A stretch of 64,000 bases of DNA, from the NCBI GenBank assembly GCA_965223305.1, contig CBDCWT010000066.1, forward strand, positions 158,585-222,584, given 5' to 3'. The notes under the pieces are model-generated. The model saw only the letters and a list, made by a program, of their open reading frames with translations. It searched no databases and was not told the origin of the DNA. The position numbers and the translations under genes were made by a program. The number at the start of each line of letters is the position of its first letter. Positions within the stretch are counted from its first letter, which is position 1. This stretch comes from CBDCWT01 sp965223305. GTDB lineage: Bacteria > Planctomycetota > Planctomycetia > Pirellulales > Pirellulaceae. This document shows positions 42,560-52,681 of the stretch, piece after piece.

Positions 42560-45006
42560 AGCCGCCGCAAGAATCCACGTGACCAGTACCACTCGTAGTG
42601 CGGCGGCACACCCACGTCGCTGGCGCTGCGAAAATGCTCCGCTGCGGCTGCACGGCGACCCTGGCTGAGCTCGCGCAGGCCCAGGTAGAAGTGGGCGTCG
42701 AGCTGTCTTGCCAGATTAGATGCAGCCAGCTCCAGCAGTTGCTCTCCATCGAGCTGACCACAGAGGTAGGTCAGCAGCTGCTCAAACCACTCAGGGTCGA
42801 GCGGATTCGATCGAATGCGATCGCGCAAATCCAACAGGAACTGCTGGGCCTCCGCTGTCTGACCCAAGAGCAGCAGGATCTCCATGACATGCACGGTGGG
42901 AAAGTACGGCAGCGAGTCCGCTTGCTGTGCGGCGGCTGCCAATTCAGCAAACGCCGTGCGGGCGGCAGCGGGCCCCTCAAGTTCCGCTCGGACGAACGCT
43001 GCAGAAATCTCAATACTGTCTCCCGTACCGTACTCTGCGATGTGTTCGACAATTTCCAACGCTTCGCGATCGCGCTGTTGCCGGTACAACGCATAGAACG
43101 CCAGCTTCAGCGCCATGAAGTGATCCGACGTGGCGATTTGCCGGTAGAACTCGTATGACTCTTCGTCTCGCTGCAGATAGTCTAGGTAGAATCCCCTGGC
43201 TAGAAACTGTGTGGGGAGACCGCGATGCTCGCCTTCAGGCAAGGCCACGTCGAGCTGTCCTGCAAGCTCAAGATGCCGCCGCGCATCCTCGCCGCGGCCT
43301 ACGTGGCGGTAAACCGTGCTGGCGTTCAAATGCGCGCACAGGCGGATACAGGTGGCGTCGAGCGGATCCTCCAACATGTCTTCGGCAATCGTCGCTTCCT
43401 GCACTGCCTGCTCGACCAGTGCGACATCACCGTTAACCCAGCCCTGCTGCATCCGGATCTCGGCGCTGGTCCGGTATCCGAGCGGTGTCTTCCGAAATTC
43501 GCTCGCCTTCGCCAACAGCTGCAGCCCCCACTCCGGATTGGCGTGCGCCACCGCTTGGCCCGCGAACAGAAAATCTTCGAACGTCGACAGCTCGATCGAC
43601 TCCAGTTCGTGAATCCCTTCGAGATACTTTGTGTAGTTTCCAGAGACGAGATAGCCGTAGTGCAGCATGGCGCGGGCAGCACCGCTGTTCGGCGACATTC
43701 TCAGCGCTTGCTCGAAGTACCGGACAGCTTCATTCGTGTCACCTTGTCGAATCGCCGCCTGGCCCCGCAGTAGATACATCCAATCCTCTGAAAGACCTCG
43801 CGTTTCGGCCTCGTCGATCGCCGCGGCTGCGGCGGGAAAGTTGCCGCTGGTTGTTTGCACGATGGCCGTTTCCCGCAGCTGGACAAGCCGCCGCTGCGCC
43901 AGATCCCGCGTGCGCTGCGCCATTATCGCCACCGCCACGACTGCACAGACGGCACAAACGGCAAGTGCTGCCGCCGCCGGCCGGCGGTGTATCCATTTCA
44001 ACGCTCGACCCAGCGGTCCCACTCGGTGGGCCGCGATCGTGTAGCGTTTGACAAAACGACGTAAGTCGTCAGAGAACTCAGCTGCGGTCTGATAGCGTCG
44101 ATCAGGGTCTTTTTCGATGGCCTTCATGCAGATCGTCTCAAGGTCCGTCGGGATGCGACGGTCGATCTGGCGCAATGGCCTGGCGTCCTTGCTGATGATC
44201 TGCGAGATGATCTGATCCCTGCTCTCGCCTGGAAAGGGCGGCTGGAGCGTTAGCAGCTCGTAAAGGGTCGCCCCGAGGGAATAGACGTCCGTGCGGTGGT
44301 CGATCTTCATTCGGCCGGCTGTGATCTGCTCCGGGCTCATGTATCGAGGCGTCCCCAATATCTCGCCCGAAATCGTCATACCCGGCTCCTCCTGAACGCG
44401 GGCCAAGCCGAAGTCCATCAAACGCACTCGGCCATCCTCACCCAGAATTACGTTGGAAGGCTTTACGTCGCGATGTACGATTCCCTGCCGATGTGCGTAT
44501 TCCAGCGCATCCGCCACGTCGGCAACCCAACGAGCCAGGTCGTCGAGATGATCTCGTGAGAAACGGGCGGCGTCCGAATCAGTGACCGTGCGGGGCTGGG
44601 GGGTGGGGACAGCGGACACCTCGGCGACCGTCGCCGCCGTATCGCCGTCAGTGCTCTGCTTAGCCAACGTCGGGGCCACCACGCGCTGGCTGGAAATCAG
44701 CTGGTCGAGGGTGTGTCCTGGCACCAACTCCATCGCGTAATAACAAGTACCCTCTTCCTCACCTTCGGCGTATACCTCAACGATGTGACCATGATGTAGC
44801 TTGGCAGCCGCCTGCGCTTCGCGATGGAATCGCTGCCGCGCTGTCGAGGTCATTCCCAAACGAGGAGGGAGGATTTTGAGCGCTACGGCGCGATTCAGGG
44901 AGAGTTGCCGGGCTTCGTAGACGACCCCCATGCCACCGCGACCAAGTTCCCGTACGATCTCGAAGTCGCCGAGACGGGTACCTGCGGAAGGAAAAGGGGA
45001 GTTCAT
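42517..45006 (-). CDS. Serine/threonine protein kinase with TPR-like C-terminal half
   Basis: An 829-residue Pkn2-type kinase. The catalytic domain (about 14-300) has the Gly loop LGRGGMGVVYEA, K44 in VALKIL, HRD at 178-180 (GIVHRDVKPSN), DFG at 198-200 and GTPRYMSPEQ. An insert of about 40 residues with Thr/Ser/Pro lies between the N- and C-lobe parts (105-145). One membrane helix (~345-365) separates it from a long TPR-like region. It is probably anchored in the membrane with the repeat part outside. Targets are unknown. Its 3' end is duplicated across the HNH cassette. Confidence 0.94.
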   Translation of the reverse strand: MNSPFPSAGTRLGDFEIVRELGRGGMGVVYEARQLSLNRAVALKILPPRLGMTSTARQRFHREAQAAAKLHHGHIVEVYAEGEEEGTCYYAMELVPGHTLDQLISSQRVVAPTLAKQSTDGDTAATVAEVSAVPTPQPRTVTDSDAARFSRDHLDDLARWVADVADALEYAHRQGIVHRDVKPSNVILGEDGRVRLMDFGLARVQEEPGMTISGEILGTPRYMSPEQITAGRMKIDHRTDVYSLGATLYELLTLQPPFPGESRDQIISQIISKDARPLRQIDRRIPTDLETICMKAIEKDPDRRYQTAAEFSDDLRRFVKRYTIAAHRVGPLGRALKWIHRRPAAAALAVCAVCAVVAVAIMAQRTRDLAQRRLVQLRETAIVQTTSGNFPAAAAAIDEAETRGLSEDWMYLLRGQAAIRQGDTNEAVRYFEQALRMSPNSGAARAMLHYGYLVSGNYTKYLEGIHELESIELSTFEDFLFAGQAVAHANPEWGLQLLAKASEFRKTPLGYRTSAEIRMQQGWVNGDVALVEQAVQEATIAEDMLEDPLDATCIRLCAHLNASTVYRHVGRGEDARRHLELAGQLDVALPEGEHRGLPTQFLARGFYLDYLQRDEESYEFYRQIATSDHFMALKLAFYALYRQQRDREALEIVEHIAEYGTGDSIEISAAFVRAELEGPAAARTAFAELAAAAQQADSLPYFPTVHVMEILLLLGQTAEAQQFLLDLRDRIRSNPLDPEWFEQLLTYLCGQLDGEQLLELAASNLARQLDAHFYLGLRELSQGRRAAAAEHFRSASDVGVPPHYEWYWSRGFLRRLEEDPAWPHWIGAK

Positions 45007-45096
45007 GGATCTGGGCGGACGGATGAGGCTAAGACCTGCGAGCGTTCCCTGCGCGCCAGCATGTTATTTCTAAGTTCTGGATGGCTGACACACAAA

Positions 45097-45132
45097 CAAA
45101 AAACCCGCCCAGGTCGGCTAACCTGGACGGGT
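45097..45132 (-). terminator. Intrinsic terminator of the 16S rRNA gene
   Basis: Read on the minus strand: stem ACCCGTCCAGGTT with GACCTGGGCGGGT, loop AGCC, then a T-run. It lies about 130 nt beyond the 16S 3' end and before the divergent kinase start. Confidence 0.85.
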
Positions 45133-45258
45133 CTTTGTTTGTCAACTTGGCAGCGGGCCAGTGCGACGAATCGCACCGAACCCAAATCTCTATCGCCACA
45201 AGGAGTGCTGTTCCCACTGTAAGCCGACAGATGTCACCACTTGCCGGCCAGTTATCCT

Positions 45259-46800
<1,542 letters not shown>

Positions 46801-46936
46801 AAATTGCTTCATCGAAACTCGCGGCCTGGTGGCCGCTGATCCCGATGCTGTGAGCAAACCAATGCTGGTCTGAACCATCGCAGTACCCTCGGTCAGAGGG
46901 CACCTAGCCTAAAAAAATACAGCCTCATTGCTGGCT

Positions 46937-46966
46937 TAATAGAGATCACACTACCAAGTTGTCAAA
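46937..46966 (-). promoter_or_regulatory. Candidate 16S promoter P2
   Basis: Minus strand TTGACA, 18-nt spacer, TATTAA. About 135 nt upstream of the 16S 5' end. The -35 is consensus and the -10 is one mismatch away. Confidence 0.6.
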
Positions 46967-47016
46967 GATCAAATCTCCGGCCAAGACGACGATGCCGCCC
47001 CGACCGGAGCCCCTAA

Positions 47017-47044
47017 ATATTATCGATCTCGCTGACGCTGTCAA
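47017..47044 (-). promoter_or_regulatory. Candidate 16S promoter P1
   Basis: Minus strand TTGACA, 16-nt spacer, TAATAT: near-consensus sigma-70-type promoter, about 215 nt upstream of the 16S 5' end. With P2 it gives a tandem arrangement. Confidence 0.7.
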
Positions 47045-47414
47045 CGGCCGTTGGGGCCTTTTCCCCTGACACCACCGAGACGCGCAGTCCGGCAGGATCA
47101 CAGTCAGCAATCCCCGCACGACCGCTCATGTGCGGGTCGCTCCGATGTACCTCGGGATCTCGACCGTTTGACCCCGCGACACAGAAGGTCTTGCCCGCAC
47201 GGCGTCTAAGTCACGGGGCCGGTCGCAGCCGACAGAAAGCCTCGCCCTCCCGATTGCCTTACACGTGCGTTCCTCCTACAAATCAACGCGTCAGTTCTGC
47301 ATAGACTCCGCAGAATCGCCGCAGGTTCACGAAAAAAAAGAGCCGCTCCAAAGGTCAAGTTGACGGCCTGATAACCGCTCGCGCAAAGATCAACCCCAAA
47401 CTCAAAACGAAAAA
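47045..47414. other. Non-coding region between 16S promoters and queC
   Basis: No gene or tRNA recognised. One CCTCGCCCTCCCGATTGCC word (47241 on) of the dispersed GAGGGCGAGGC repeat family, and an A-run at about 47332-47339. I searched by eye for a preQ1 riboswitch before queC and did not find a convincing one. Confidence 0.6.
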
Positions 47415-48107
47415 ATGTCCAAACGCAAGGCAGTCGTCCTGCTCAGCGGCGGACTCGACTCGACAACGACGCTCGCCATCGCCCGCGACCAGGGATTCAC
47501 ACCCTACGCGCTCAGCTTTCGATATGGTCAGCGGCACGTCGGCGAGATCGCCGCAGCCGAGACGGTCGCTCGAGAAATGCACGCTGTCCAGCACCTCGTG
47601 CTGGACGTGGACCTAGGTCTGTTTGGGGGATCCGCGCTAACCGGCCACCTGGATGTACCCAAGAGCGTCTCCGCTGACCAAGTCGGCGGAGAAATCCCTG
47701 TCACCTACGTGCCCGCTCGCAACACCGTCTTCCTCTCCCTGGCCCTCGCCTGGTCCGAAGCGCTCGGTGCCGGCGATATCTTCGTTGGCGTCAATGCGCT
47801 CGACTATAGCGGCTATCCCGACTGCAGGCCGCAGTACATTTCCGCCTTTCAAGAAATGGCCAATCTCGCCACAAAGGGCGCCGTCGAGGGCTGGTTGCCT
47901 GTTACGATTCACACACCACTGATCGAACTGACCAAAGCTGACATCATCCGGCTCGGTTTGCGCCTGGGAGTCGATTACTCGTTAACCACCAGCTGCTACG
48001 ATCCGGCAGCGGGAGTCGCCTGCGGCCACTGTGATGCCTGCCTGCTGCGGCGGAAGGGTTTCGACGAAAATGGCGTTGTCGACCCGATCCGCTATGTCGA
48101 TGGTTGA
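47415..48107 (+). CDS. queC: 7-cyano-7-deazaguanine synthase
   Basis: Converts 7-carboxy-7-deazaguanine to preQ0 with ATP and ammonia in queuosine synthesis. The PP-loop is LLSGGLDSTTTLA; the YPDCRPQYISAFQEM block and the zinc site CYDPAAGVACGHCDACLLR are complete. 230 residues from ATG 47415. No other que gene is adjacent. Confidence 0.96.
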   Translation: MSKRKAVVLLSGGLDSTTTLAIARDQGFTPYALSFRYGQRHVGEIAAAETVAREMHAVQHLVLDVDLGLFGGSALTGHLDVPKSVSADQVGGEIPVTYVPARNTVFLSLALAWSEALGAGDIFVGVNALDYSGYPDCRPQYISAFQEMANLATKGAVEGWLPVTIHTPLIELTKADIIRLGLRLGVDYSLTTSCYDPAAGVACGHCDACLLRRKGFDENGVVDPIRYVDG

Positions 48108-48238
48108 CCCGTTTCAAACGGTTGGCAGCCTGTCGATTTTCTCAACACGTCTGCCGCATCACAGGGATGTGATGCCAAATCAGCGACGCAAGTCGTTGAT
48201 TTGCGAGCCGCGAAGAACTCTGTTCTGAGCTTGGTGAG

Positions 48239-48269
48239 GTTGAAAAATGCCAGGAGGGCGTTTTTCAAC
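48239..48269. terminator. Strong hairpin after queC, possible bidirectional terminator
   Basis: GTTGAAAAA ... TTTTTCAAC with an inner GCC/GGC, 13-bp stem and 5-nt loop, between convergent queC and yraN. The A and T runs are inside the stem, so it may act on both strands. Confidence 0.5.
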
Positions 48270-48276
48270 AGGCAGC

Positions 48277-48457
48277 TAACCCGAATTATTCATGAGCGAT
48301 CTGCTGCGAGGTCGTAAGTCCATCCGTGGCTTCGTCATACTTCACAATTCTCCCTCGACGTATTGCTTCAATACGCCTGCGGAAGAATTGCTCGCCTTCC
48401 TTGCCACGAACGTACTTACAACCTCTCGCCACGATCTTCATGAATAATCCGGGCTAA
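48277..48457. mobile_element. MITE-like element, copy 2
   Basis: Inverted relative to copies 1 and 3. Ends TAACCCGAATTATTCATGA and TCATGAATAATCCGGGCTAA. It contains an uninterrupted 51-codon frame on the plus strand (48292-48447). Its last bases (CTA, 48454-48456) are the stop codon of yraN. Confidence 0.82.
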
Positions 48458-48900
48458 GCGTGCATTTGCCAACGGCCCACCGGTTCGAAGGCGTTCCGGT
48501 AGTGCTCAATGCGGGGACGCCGTGTGCTCCGCGGCCACAGTACGCCCACCACGTCGAAACGAGCGGGCTGTTCCAAGAGCTCATGCCGTTTGAGAAAAGT
48601 CAAAGCAACTCTTGTCAGCCGCCGCTGCTTGTCCGGATCGACAGCCTCTACTGGATTCCCGGCCTGCTGCGCGCGACGCGTTTTCACTTCGACGAAGACG
48701 ACTGTCCGCTGCCGGTCAATCACCACCAAGTCGATCTCTCCCAGGCGGTCTCGCGCCCCGTGCGCGACAATCCGGTAGCCGCGGCGTCGCAAATAGCGCG
48801 CGGCCGCTCGCTCACCCCGCTTTCCCAACGGCTGATGCCACCGCCTGCGGCACCCGCCAAGCACGGCGCACCATACGCTCGTGGCTGCCCCCAAACCCAT
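48454..48900 (-). CDS. YraN/UPF0102 family protein
   Basis: A 148-residue protein of the UPF0102 family, related to restriction-endonuclease folds; function unclear. The core GKRGERAAARYLRRRGYRIV, GEIDLVVIDR and VFVEVKTRR is complete. The ~20 residues before GKRGE are less typical, so the true start may be internal. In many genomes it sits close to rplS/rnhB, which fits its place downstream of rplS. Its stop codon lies in MITE copy 2. Confidence 0.9.
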   Translation of the reverse strand: MGLGAATSVWCAVLGGCRRRWHQPLGKRGERAAARYLRRRGYRIVAHGARDRLGEIDLVVIDRQRTVVFVEVKTRRAQQAGNPVEAVDPDKQRRLTRVALTFLKRHELLEQPARFDVVGVLWPRSTRRPRIEHYRNAFEPVGRWQMHA

Positions 48901-48967
48901 GCCCTACTGTCCTTCCTGGTAGTCACGCTTTTGCACAGCGTCTACCTCTTGATGTTGCGCGGTCAAT

Positions 48968-49042
48968 CGGAACCCGAAGCGTAAGCGAGGGACTGACTTG
49001 CGTTGGTACACCAACTCCCCCTCGCTGACGCTTCGGGTTCCG
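48968..49042. repeat. Large palindromic intergenic repeat, copy 3
   Basis: Left arm CGGAACCCGAAGCGTAAGCG AGGG; right arm CCCTCGCTGACGCTTCGGGT TCCG. Inverted relative to copies 1 and 2 judged by the centre. It lies between rplS and yraN. Confidence 0.85.
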
Positions 49043-49104
49043 AAAAACGCGACGAATCGACCACTTGTCGCTGCCACGCGACGAGAAACGCAGCATCAAA
49101 ACGT

Positions 49105-49464
49105 CTACCTGCGGCGACGCTCTTTGAGCCGCACCGCCTTGCCGACTCTGCCGCGGAGAAAATACAACTTGGCCCGACGGACCACACTAGACCTCTTCAC
49201 CTCGACGCGTGCCACCCGCGGTGAATGAAGCGGAAACTTACGTTCCACGCCTTCGCCCGCCACCATCCGCCGAACAGTGAACATCTCTCGTGTCCCGCTG
49301 CCACTGCGGGCGATCACCGTGCCGGTGAACACCTGCACTCGCTCCTTGTCGCCCTCAAGGATCTTGGTGTGCACGTCAACGGTGTCCCCAATCTCAAACT
49401 CCGGTACATCGGACTTCAAACAGGTCTTTTCGACCAGTTCCATAATTTGCTGACTCACGGTCAC
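49105..49464 (-). CDS. rplS: 50S ribosomal protein L19
   Basis: A 119-residue ribosomal protein located at the 30S-50S interface. Typical text: PEFEIGDTVDVHTKILEGDK, RVQVFTGTVIARSGSGTREM, FTVRRMVAGEGVERKFPLHS, and VVRRAKLYFLRGRVGKAVRL. It lies 12 bp after trmD at the end of the ffh-rpsP-trmD-rplS cluster. Confidence 0.97.
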   Translation of the reverse strand: MTVSQQIMELVEKTCLKSDVPEFEIGDTVDVHTKILEGDKERVQVFTGTVIARSGSGTREMFTVRRMVAGEGVERKFPLHSPRVARVEVKRSSVVRRAKLYFLRGRVGKAVRLKERRRR

Positions 49465-49476
49465 TCTCCCACGATC

Positions 49477-50205
49477 CTACGACTCTGGTAAATCTTCGTT
49501 TTCCGCTTCTGCGGTCCCCGTTCCCGGTAACAAGTCGGCGCGGCGCTGCCGAGTCCTCAAATAGGCCTGCTCGCGTCGCCAGCGATCAACTTCCCGATGA
49601 TCCCCGCTAAACAACACGTCGGGAACACCGTGTCCGCGATAGTTGCGAGGTCGGGTGTACTGGGCAAACTCCAGCATCCGATTCCCACGGGAGAACGAAT
49701 CGTCAACACTGCTATCGGCATCACCCAACACCCCCGGTACTAGCCGGATTACTGCATCAATGACCACCATCGCAGCCACTTCTCCGCCGTTAAGCACGAA
49801 ATCTCCAACGGAGATCTCGTCCGGCTGAAGAATATCGATGACACGCTGGTCGAAACCCTCATATCGCCCACACAACAAAATTAGCCGGCGGCGATCTGCC
49901 AGCTCTTCGACCATTCGCTGCGTCAACTTCCTTCCCTGCGGCGACAGCAACACTAGATGGCCGGGCGTCGTCGTCTGGGCTGCGACGGCCTCCACCGACT
50001 CGACGACCGGCTCGACCCGCAACACCATTCCCGGACCACCACCATACGGCCGATCATCGACCTTTCCATGGCTGTCCCGCGACCAATTTCGAATGTCGTG
50101 GGTGAGCACCTCCACCAAACCACGGTCAATTGCTTTCTTCAACAAACTCTGTCCCAAATAGCTACCAAAGAGCTCTGGGAACAAGGTCATGACATCGAAG
50201 CGCAT
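49477..50205 (-). CDS. trmD: tRNA (guanine-37-N1)-methyltransferase
   Basis: Methylates G37 in tRNAs reading CNN, using S-adenosylmethionine, and prevents frameshifting. SPOUT (trefoil-knot) fold with FDVMTLFPELFGSYLGQSLL, LCGRYEGFDQRVID and ISVGDFVLNGGEVAAMVVID. 242 residues. It follows rpsP after 5 bp with no rimM between. Confidence 0.97.
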   Translation of the reverse strand: MRFDVMTLFPELFGSYLGQSLLKKAIDRGLVEVLTHDIRNWSRDSHGKVDDRPYGGGPGMVLRVEPVVESVEAVAAQTTTPGHLVLLSPQGRKLTQRMVEELADRRRLILLCGRYEGFDQRVIDILQPDEISVGDFVLNGGEVAAMVVIDAVIRLVPGVLGDADSSVDDSFSRGNRMLEFAQYTRPRNYRGHGVPDVLFSGDHREVDRWRREQAYLRTRQRRADLLPGTGTAEAENEDLPES

Positions 50206-50210
50206 GGCGC

Positions 50211-50696
50211 TTACTCGTCAGCAGGTTTTTGCTCTTGGGGTTGAGGCGTCTCTTCCTCGGCCTCTACCACTGGGCTGACCGCCGCGGACTCCTCGGTCGC
50301 TTCGGCAGCTTCGGCAGCTGGCTCAGCGGCGGCTTCCTCTTCCGCGGGCGGCTTGGTCTCTTTGCGGGGTATGGCTACCGGAGGAGGAGCCGTCGGCTTG
50401 CTGCTGGCCAGCCGCTCCAGTGCTTCCTGCTGCTGCGTCAGGTGCGTACCATTGGAGCCGTACTTCTTGATCAACACACCAACTTTCTCCGAAGGCTGAG
50501 CCCCCACGCTGAGCCAGTAGTCGATGCGTTCGTTGTTCAAGACCGCGCGAGCATCGGTCTCCTTGACCATGGGGTCGTAATGCCCCAGGTACTCGATCAC
50601 CTTGCCGTCACGCGCTGCACGACCGTCGACCGCGCATAGCCGAAAAAACGGTCGGTGGCGGCGGCCGAGCTTTGTCATCCGAATCCGAACTGCCAC
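50211..50696 (-). CDS. rpsP: 30S ribosomal protein S16 with acidic C-terminal extension
   Basis: The first ~85 residues are a normal S16 (VRIRMTKLGRRHRPFFRLCA, KVIEYLGHYDPM, RIDYWLSVGAQPSEKV). The rest, about 70 residues, is a Pro/Ala/Glu tail (EEEAAAEPAAEAAEATEE) ending in PADE, so the protein is 161 residues instead of the usual 80-90. Start GTG 50696. It is 54 bp after ffh. Confidence 0.96.
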   Translation of the reverse strand: MAVRIRMTKLGRRHRPFFRLCAVDGRAARDGKVIEYLGHYDPMVKETDARAVLNNERIDYWLSVGAQPSEKVGVLIKKYGSNGTHLTQQQEALERLASSKPTAPPPVAIPRKETKPPAEEEAAAEPAAEAAEATEESAAVSPVVEAEEETPQPQEQKPADE

Positions 50697-50750
50697 AAGA
50701 ATCTCCGTGTGTAGGGTTGTCTGAAGTCTAATAACGTGTAGGCGGGAGCA

Positions 50751-52223
50751 CTATCGCTGGCGTCTTTTGCGACGCATCTCCTTTTCGCGCATTTTCTTGA
50801 GCCGCAGTTTTTCCTTCGGCGACAAACGCTTGCCAGTTCCTTTCTTGATGCGGCCGGCGCGGGGATTGCCGGGGTCCATCATTCCGCTCTGCTGCAGCTC
50901 CCGGATCGCCTGCATGCGGCCAGCCATCCCCTGTCCGGCCATGCTCTTCATGATCGGGGCCATCATATCATATTGCCGCACCAGCTGGTTGACTTCCGAG
51001 GGCGGGACACCGGCGCCGGCAGCGATGCGATTTCGCCGACTAGGGTCGATCAGCTTGGGATTCCTCCGCTCGTCGGCGGTCATCGAGTTGATGATCCCAA
51101 TCAGGCGGCGGGCATCGCCTTCGGCATCCACGTCGTCCCCCATCATGCCCGCCAAGTCACTCATGCCCGGCATCAGACCCATCAGCTTTTTCATCAAACC
51201 AGGCTTGGTAAAGTGGTCCAGCTGGTTCTTGAAGTCGTCCAGAGTGAACTCGCCGGCTTTGATCTTCTCTTCCAGCTCTCGCTGCTGCTCCTCGTCGACC
51301 ACTTGCCGGACCTGATCGACCAACCCCACGATGTCGCCCAGCCCCAAGATGCGGCTGACCATCCCTTCCGGCCGAAACGGCTCCAGGGCATCCAGCTGCT
51401 CGCCGGTCCCAATGAACTTGATCGGCACTCCGGTCACGTGCTTGACGGACAGGAGCGCACCGCCGCGGGCGTCCCCGTCTAGCTTCGTCATAACGACGCC
51501 GTCCAACTCCAGCGCGTTGTTGAAAGCCTGGGCACTGTTCACGGCGTCCTGGCCGGTCATACCGTCGACCACGAAATAGACCTGGTCCGGCTCCACCTGC
51601 CGGTCGATCGTCTTCAGCTGCTCCATCAACTCGTCGTCGATCGCCAACCGCCCAGCGGTGTCGAGGATCACGACCTTGCAGTCCTCCTCGCGGGCGCGGC
51701 GAAACGCATCCTGGCAAACCTTGACTGGATTGGTGGCCCCCTTTTCGGAATAGACGGGAACGTCCAGCTGTTCGCCGATCACGTGCAGTTGGTCGATGGC
51801 CGCAGGTCGCTGCAGATCGGCCGCAACGAGCAACGGCCGCACCTTGTTGTTCAGCAACAGCCGAGCCAGTTTGCCGCAGGTCGTGGTCTTGCCAGATCCC
51901 TGCAGGCCACACAGCATCAGCGTGGTGAACTCACCCTGCAGGTGAATCGAAGGGTCCACCGGGCCGAGCAACTCGACCAACTCGTCGCGGACAATTCCAA
52001 CCAGCTCTTCGCCGGGATCCAGCGACAAGAGCACGCGCCGGCCCAGAGACCTCTCGGTGACCGACGCCATGAAGTCTTTGACGACGTCGTAGCTAACGTC
52101 CGCTTCCAGCAGCGACTGCTCGACGAGCTGCAATCCGTCGCGCATATTGGCTTCGGTCAACTTGCCCTTGCCGCGCAAGGACTTCATTGCCGAACGAATG
52201 CCGTCCTGAAGGTTCTCGAACAT
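50751..52223 (-). CDS. ffh: Signal recognition particle protein Ffh
   Basis: SRP54-type GTPase that targets nascent membrane proteins. NG domain motifs: GLQGSGKTTTCGKLA, DTAGRLAIDDELM, TKLDGDARGGALLS. The Met-rich M domain contains KLMGLMPGMSDLAGMMGDD and SMAGQGMAGRMQAIRELQQS, and the tail GKRLSPKEKLRLKKM is basic. 490 residues from ATG 52223. It heads the conserved cluster. Confidence 0.97.
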   Translation of the reverse strand: MFENLQDGIRSAMKSLRGKGKLTEANMRDGLQLVEQSLLEADVSYDVVKDFMASVTERSLGRRVLLSLDPGEELVGIVRDELVELLGPVDPSIHLQGEFTTLMLCGLQGSGKTTTCGKLARLLLNNKVRPLLVAADLQRPAAIDQLHVIGEQLDVPVYSEKGATNPVKVCQDAFRRAREEDCKVVILDTAGRLAIDDELMEQLKTIDRQVEPDQVYFVVDGMTGQDAVNSAQAFNNALELDGVVMTKLDGDARGGALLSVKHVTGVPIKFIGTGEQLDALEPFRPEGMVSRILGLGDIVGLVDQVRQVVDEEQQRELEEKIKAGEFTLDDFKNQLDHFTKPGLMKKLMGLMPGMSDLAGMMGDDVDAEGDARRLIGIINSMTADERRNPKLIDPSRRNRIAAGAGVPPSEVNQLVRQYDMMAPIMKSMAGQGMAGRMQAIRELQQSGMMDPGNPRAGRIKKGTGKRLSPKEKLRLKKMREKEMRRKRRQR

Positions 52224-52399
52224 GGCAATCCTGCCGCCAGCAGCCAGTTTCCGGAATCCCCCGCCCGGGCGGGGACCGGCATAGAGAAAACTCGTATTTT
52301 AGCGAAAGCCACCGGTCTTTCACAGCCCGCGCGGTCCGTCCCGAACGTCGACAAGCCGACAGGAACGCTGTCGCCAGCCGCTATCGCGTCCGGGCGAAA

Positions 52400-52650
52400 G
52401 GGAATCAGCCGGAATGCGTTAGCATCCGGTTCTCGCTCCCGCGAGGAGGTTGTGCAGCTTTTAGGTTAGTGCGTTATTTTGTCTTTCTTCACTCTCCGCT
52501 CGGGGAGAGTCGGCCCGAAGGGCCGGAGAGGGGAGCACTCGCCGGACGCTATCGCGTTGGTTTCGCTGAGGAACCGTGGGCTAACGCCCAGCGGCTGATT
52601 TGCCCAGCGGCTGATTTGCAGCGTAACCGAACTCGCCAGAGTTTGGTGGA
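52400..52650. repeat. Repeat-filled gap upstream of ffh (52224-52681)
   Basis: No gene seen. Contains AATCAGCCGGAATGCGTTAG (52403), a GGGGAGAGTCGGCCCGAAGG block near 52500 with GGCCCGAAGGGCC palindrome, GAACCGTGGGCTAACGCCCA (52571) with a doubled GCCCAGCGGCTGATTTG, and AACCGAACTCGCCAGAG near 52625. The same words occur at 1641-2722 and 27370-27424. Confidence 0.8.
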
Positions 52651-52681
52651 TTGCGTGAAGCGCAAAGGCTGCACAACCTCT

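Noticed and set aside
42598..43773. Plus-strand frames opposite the kinase gene
   Set aside because: They lie entirely antisense to the TPR-like half and show no recognisable protein features.
47250..47414. Possible preQ1 riboswitch before queC
   Set aside because: There is an A-run and some pairing, but the conserved loop and pseudoknot pattern of preQ1 classes was not found by eye.
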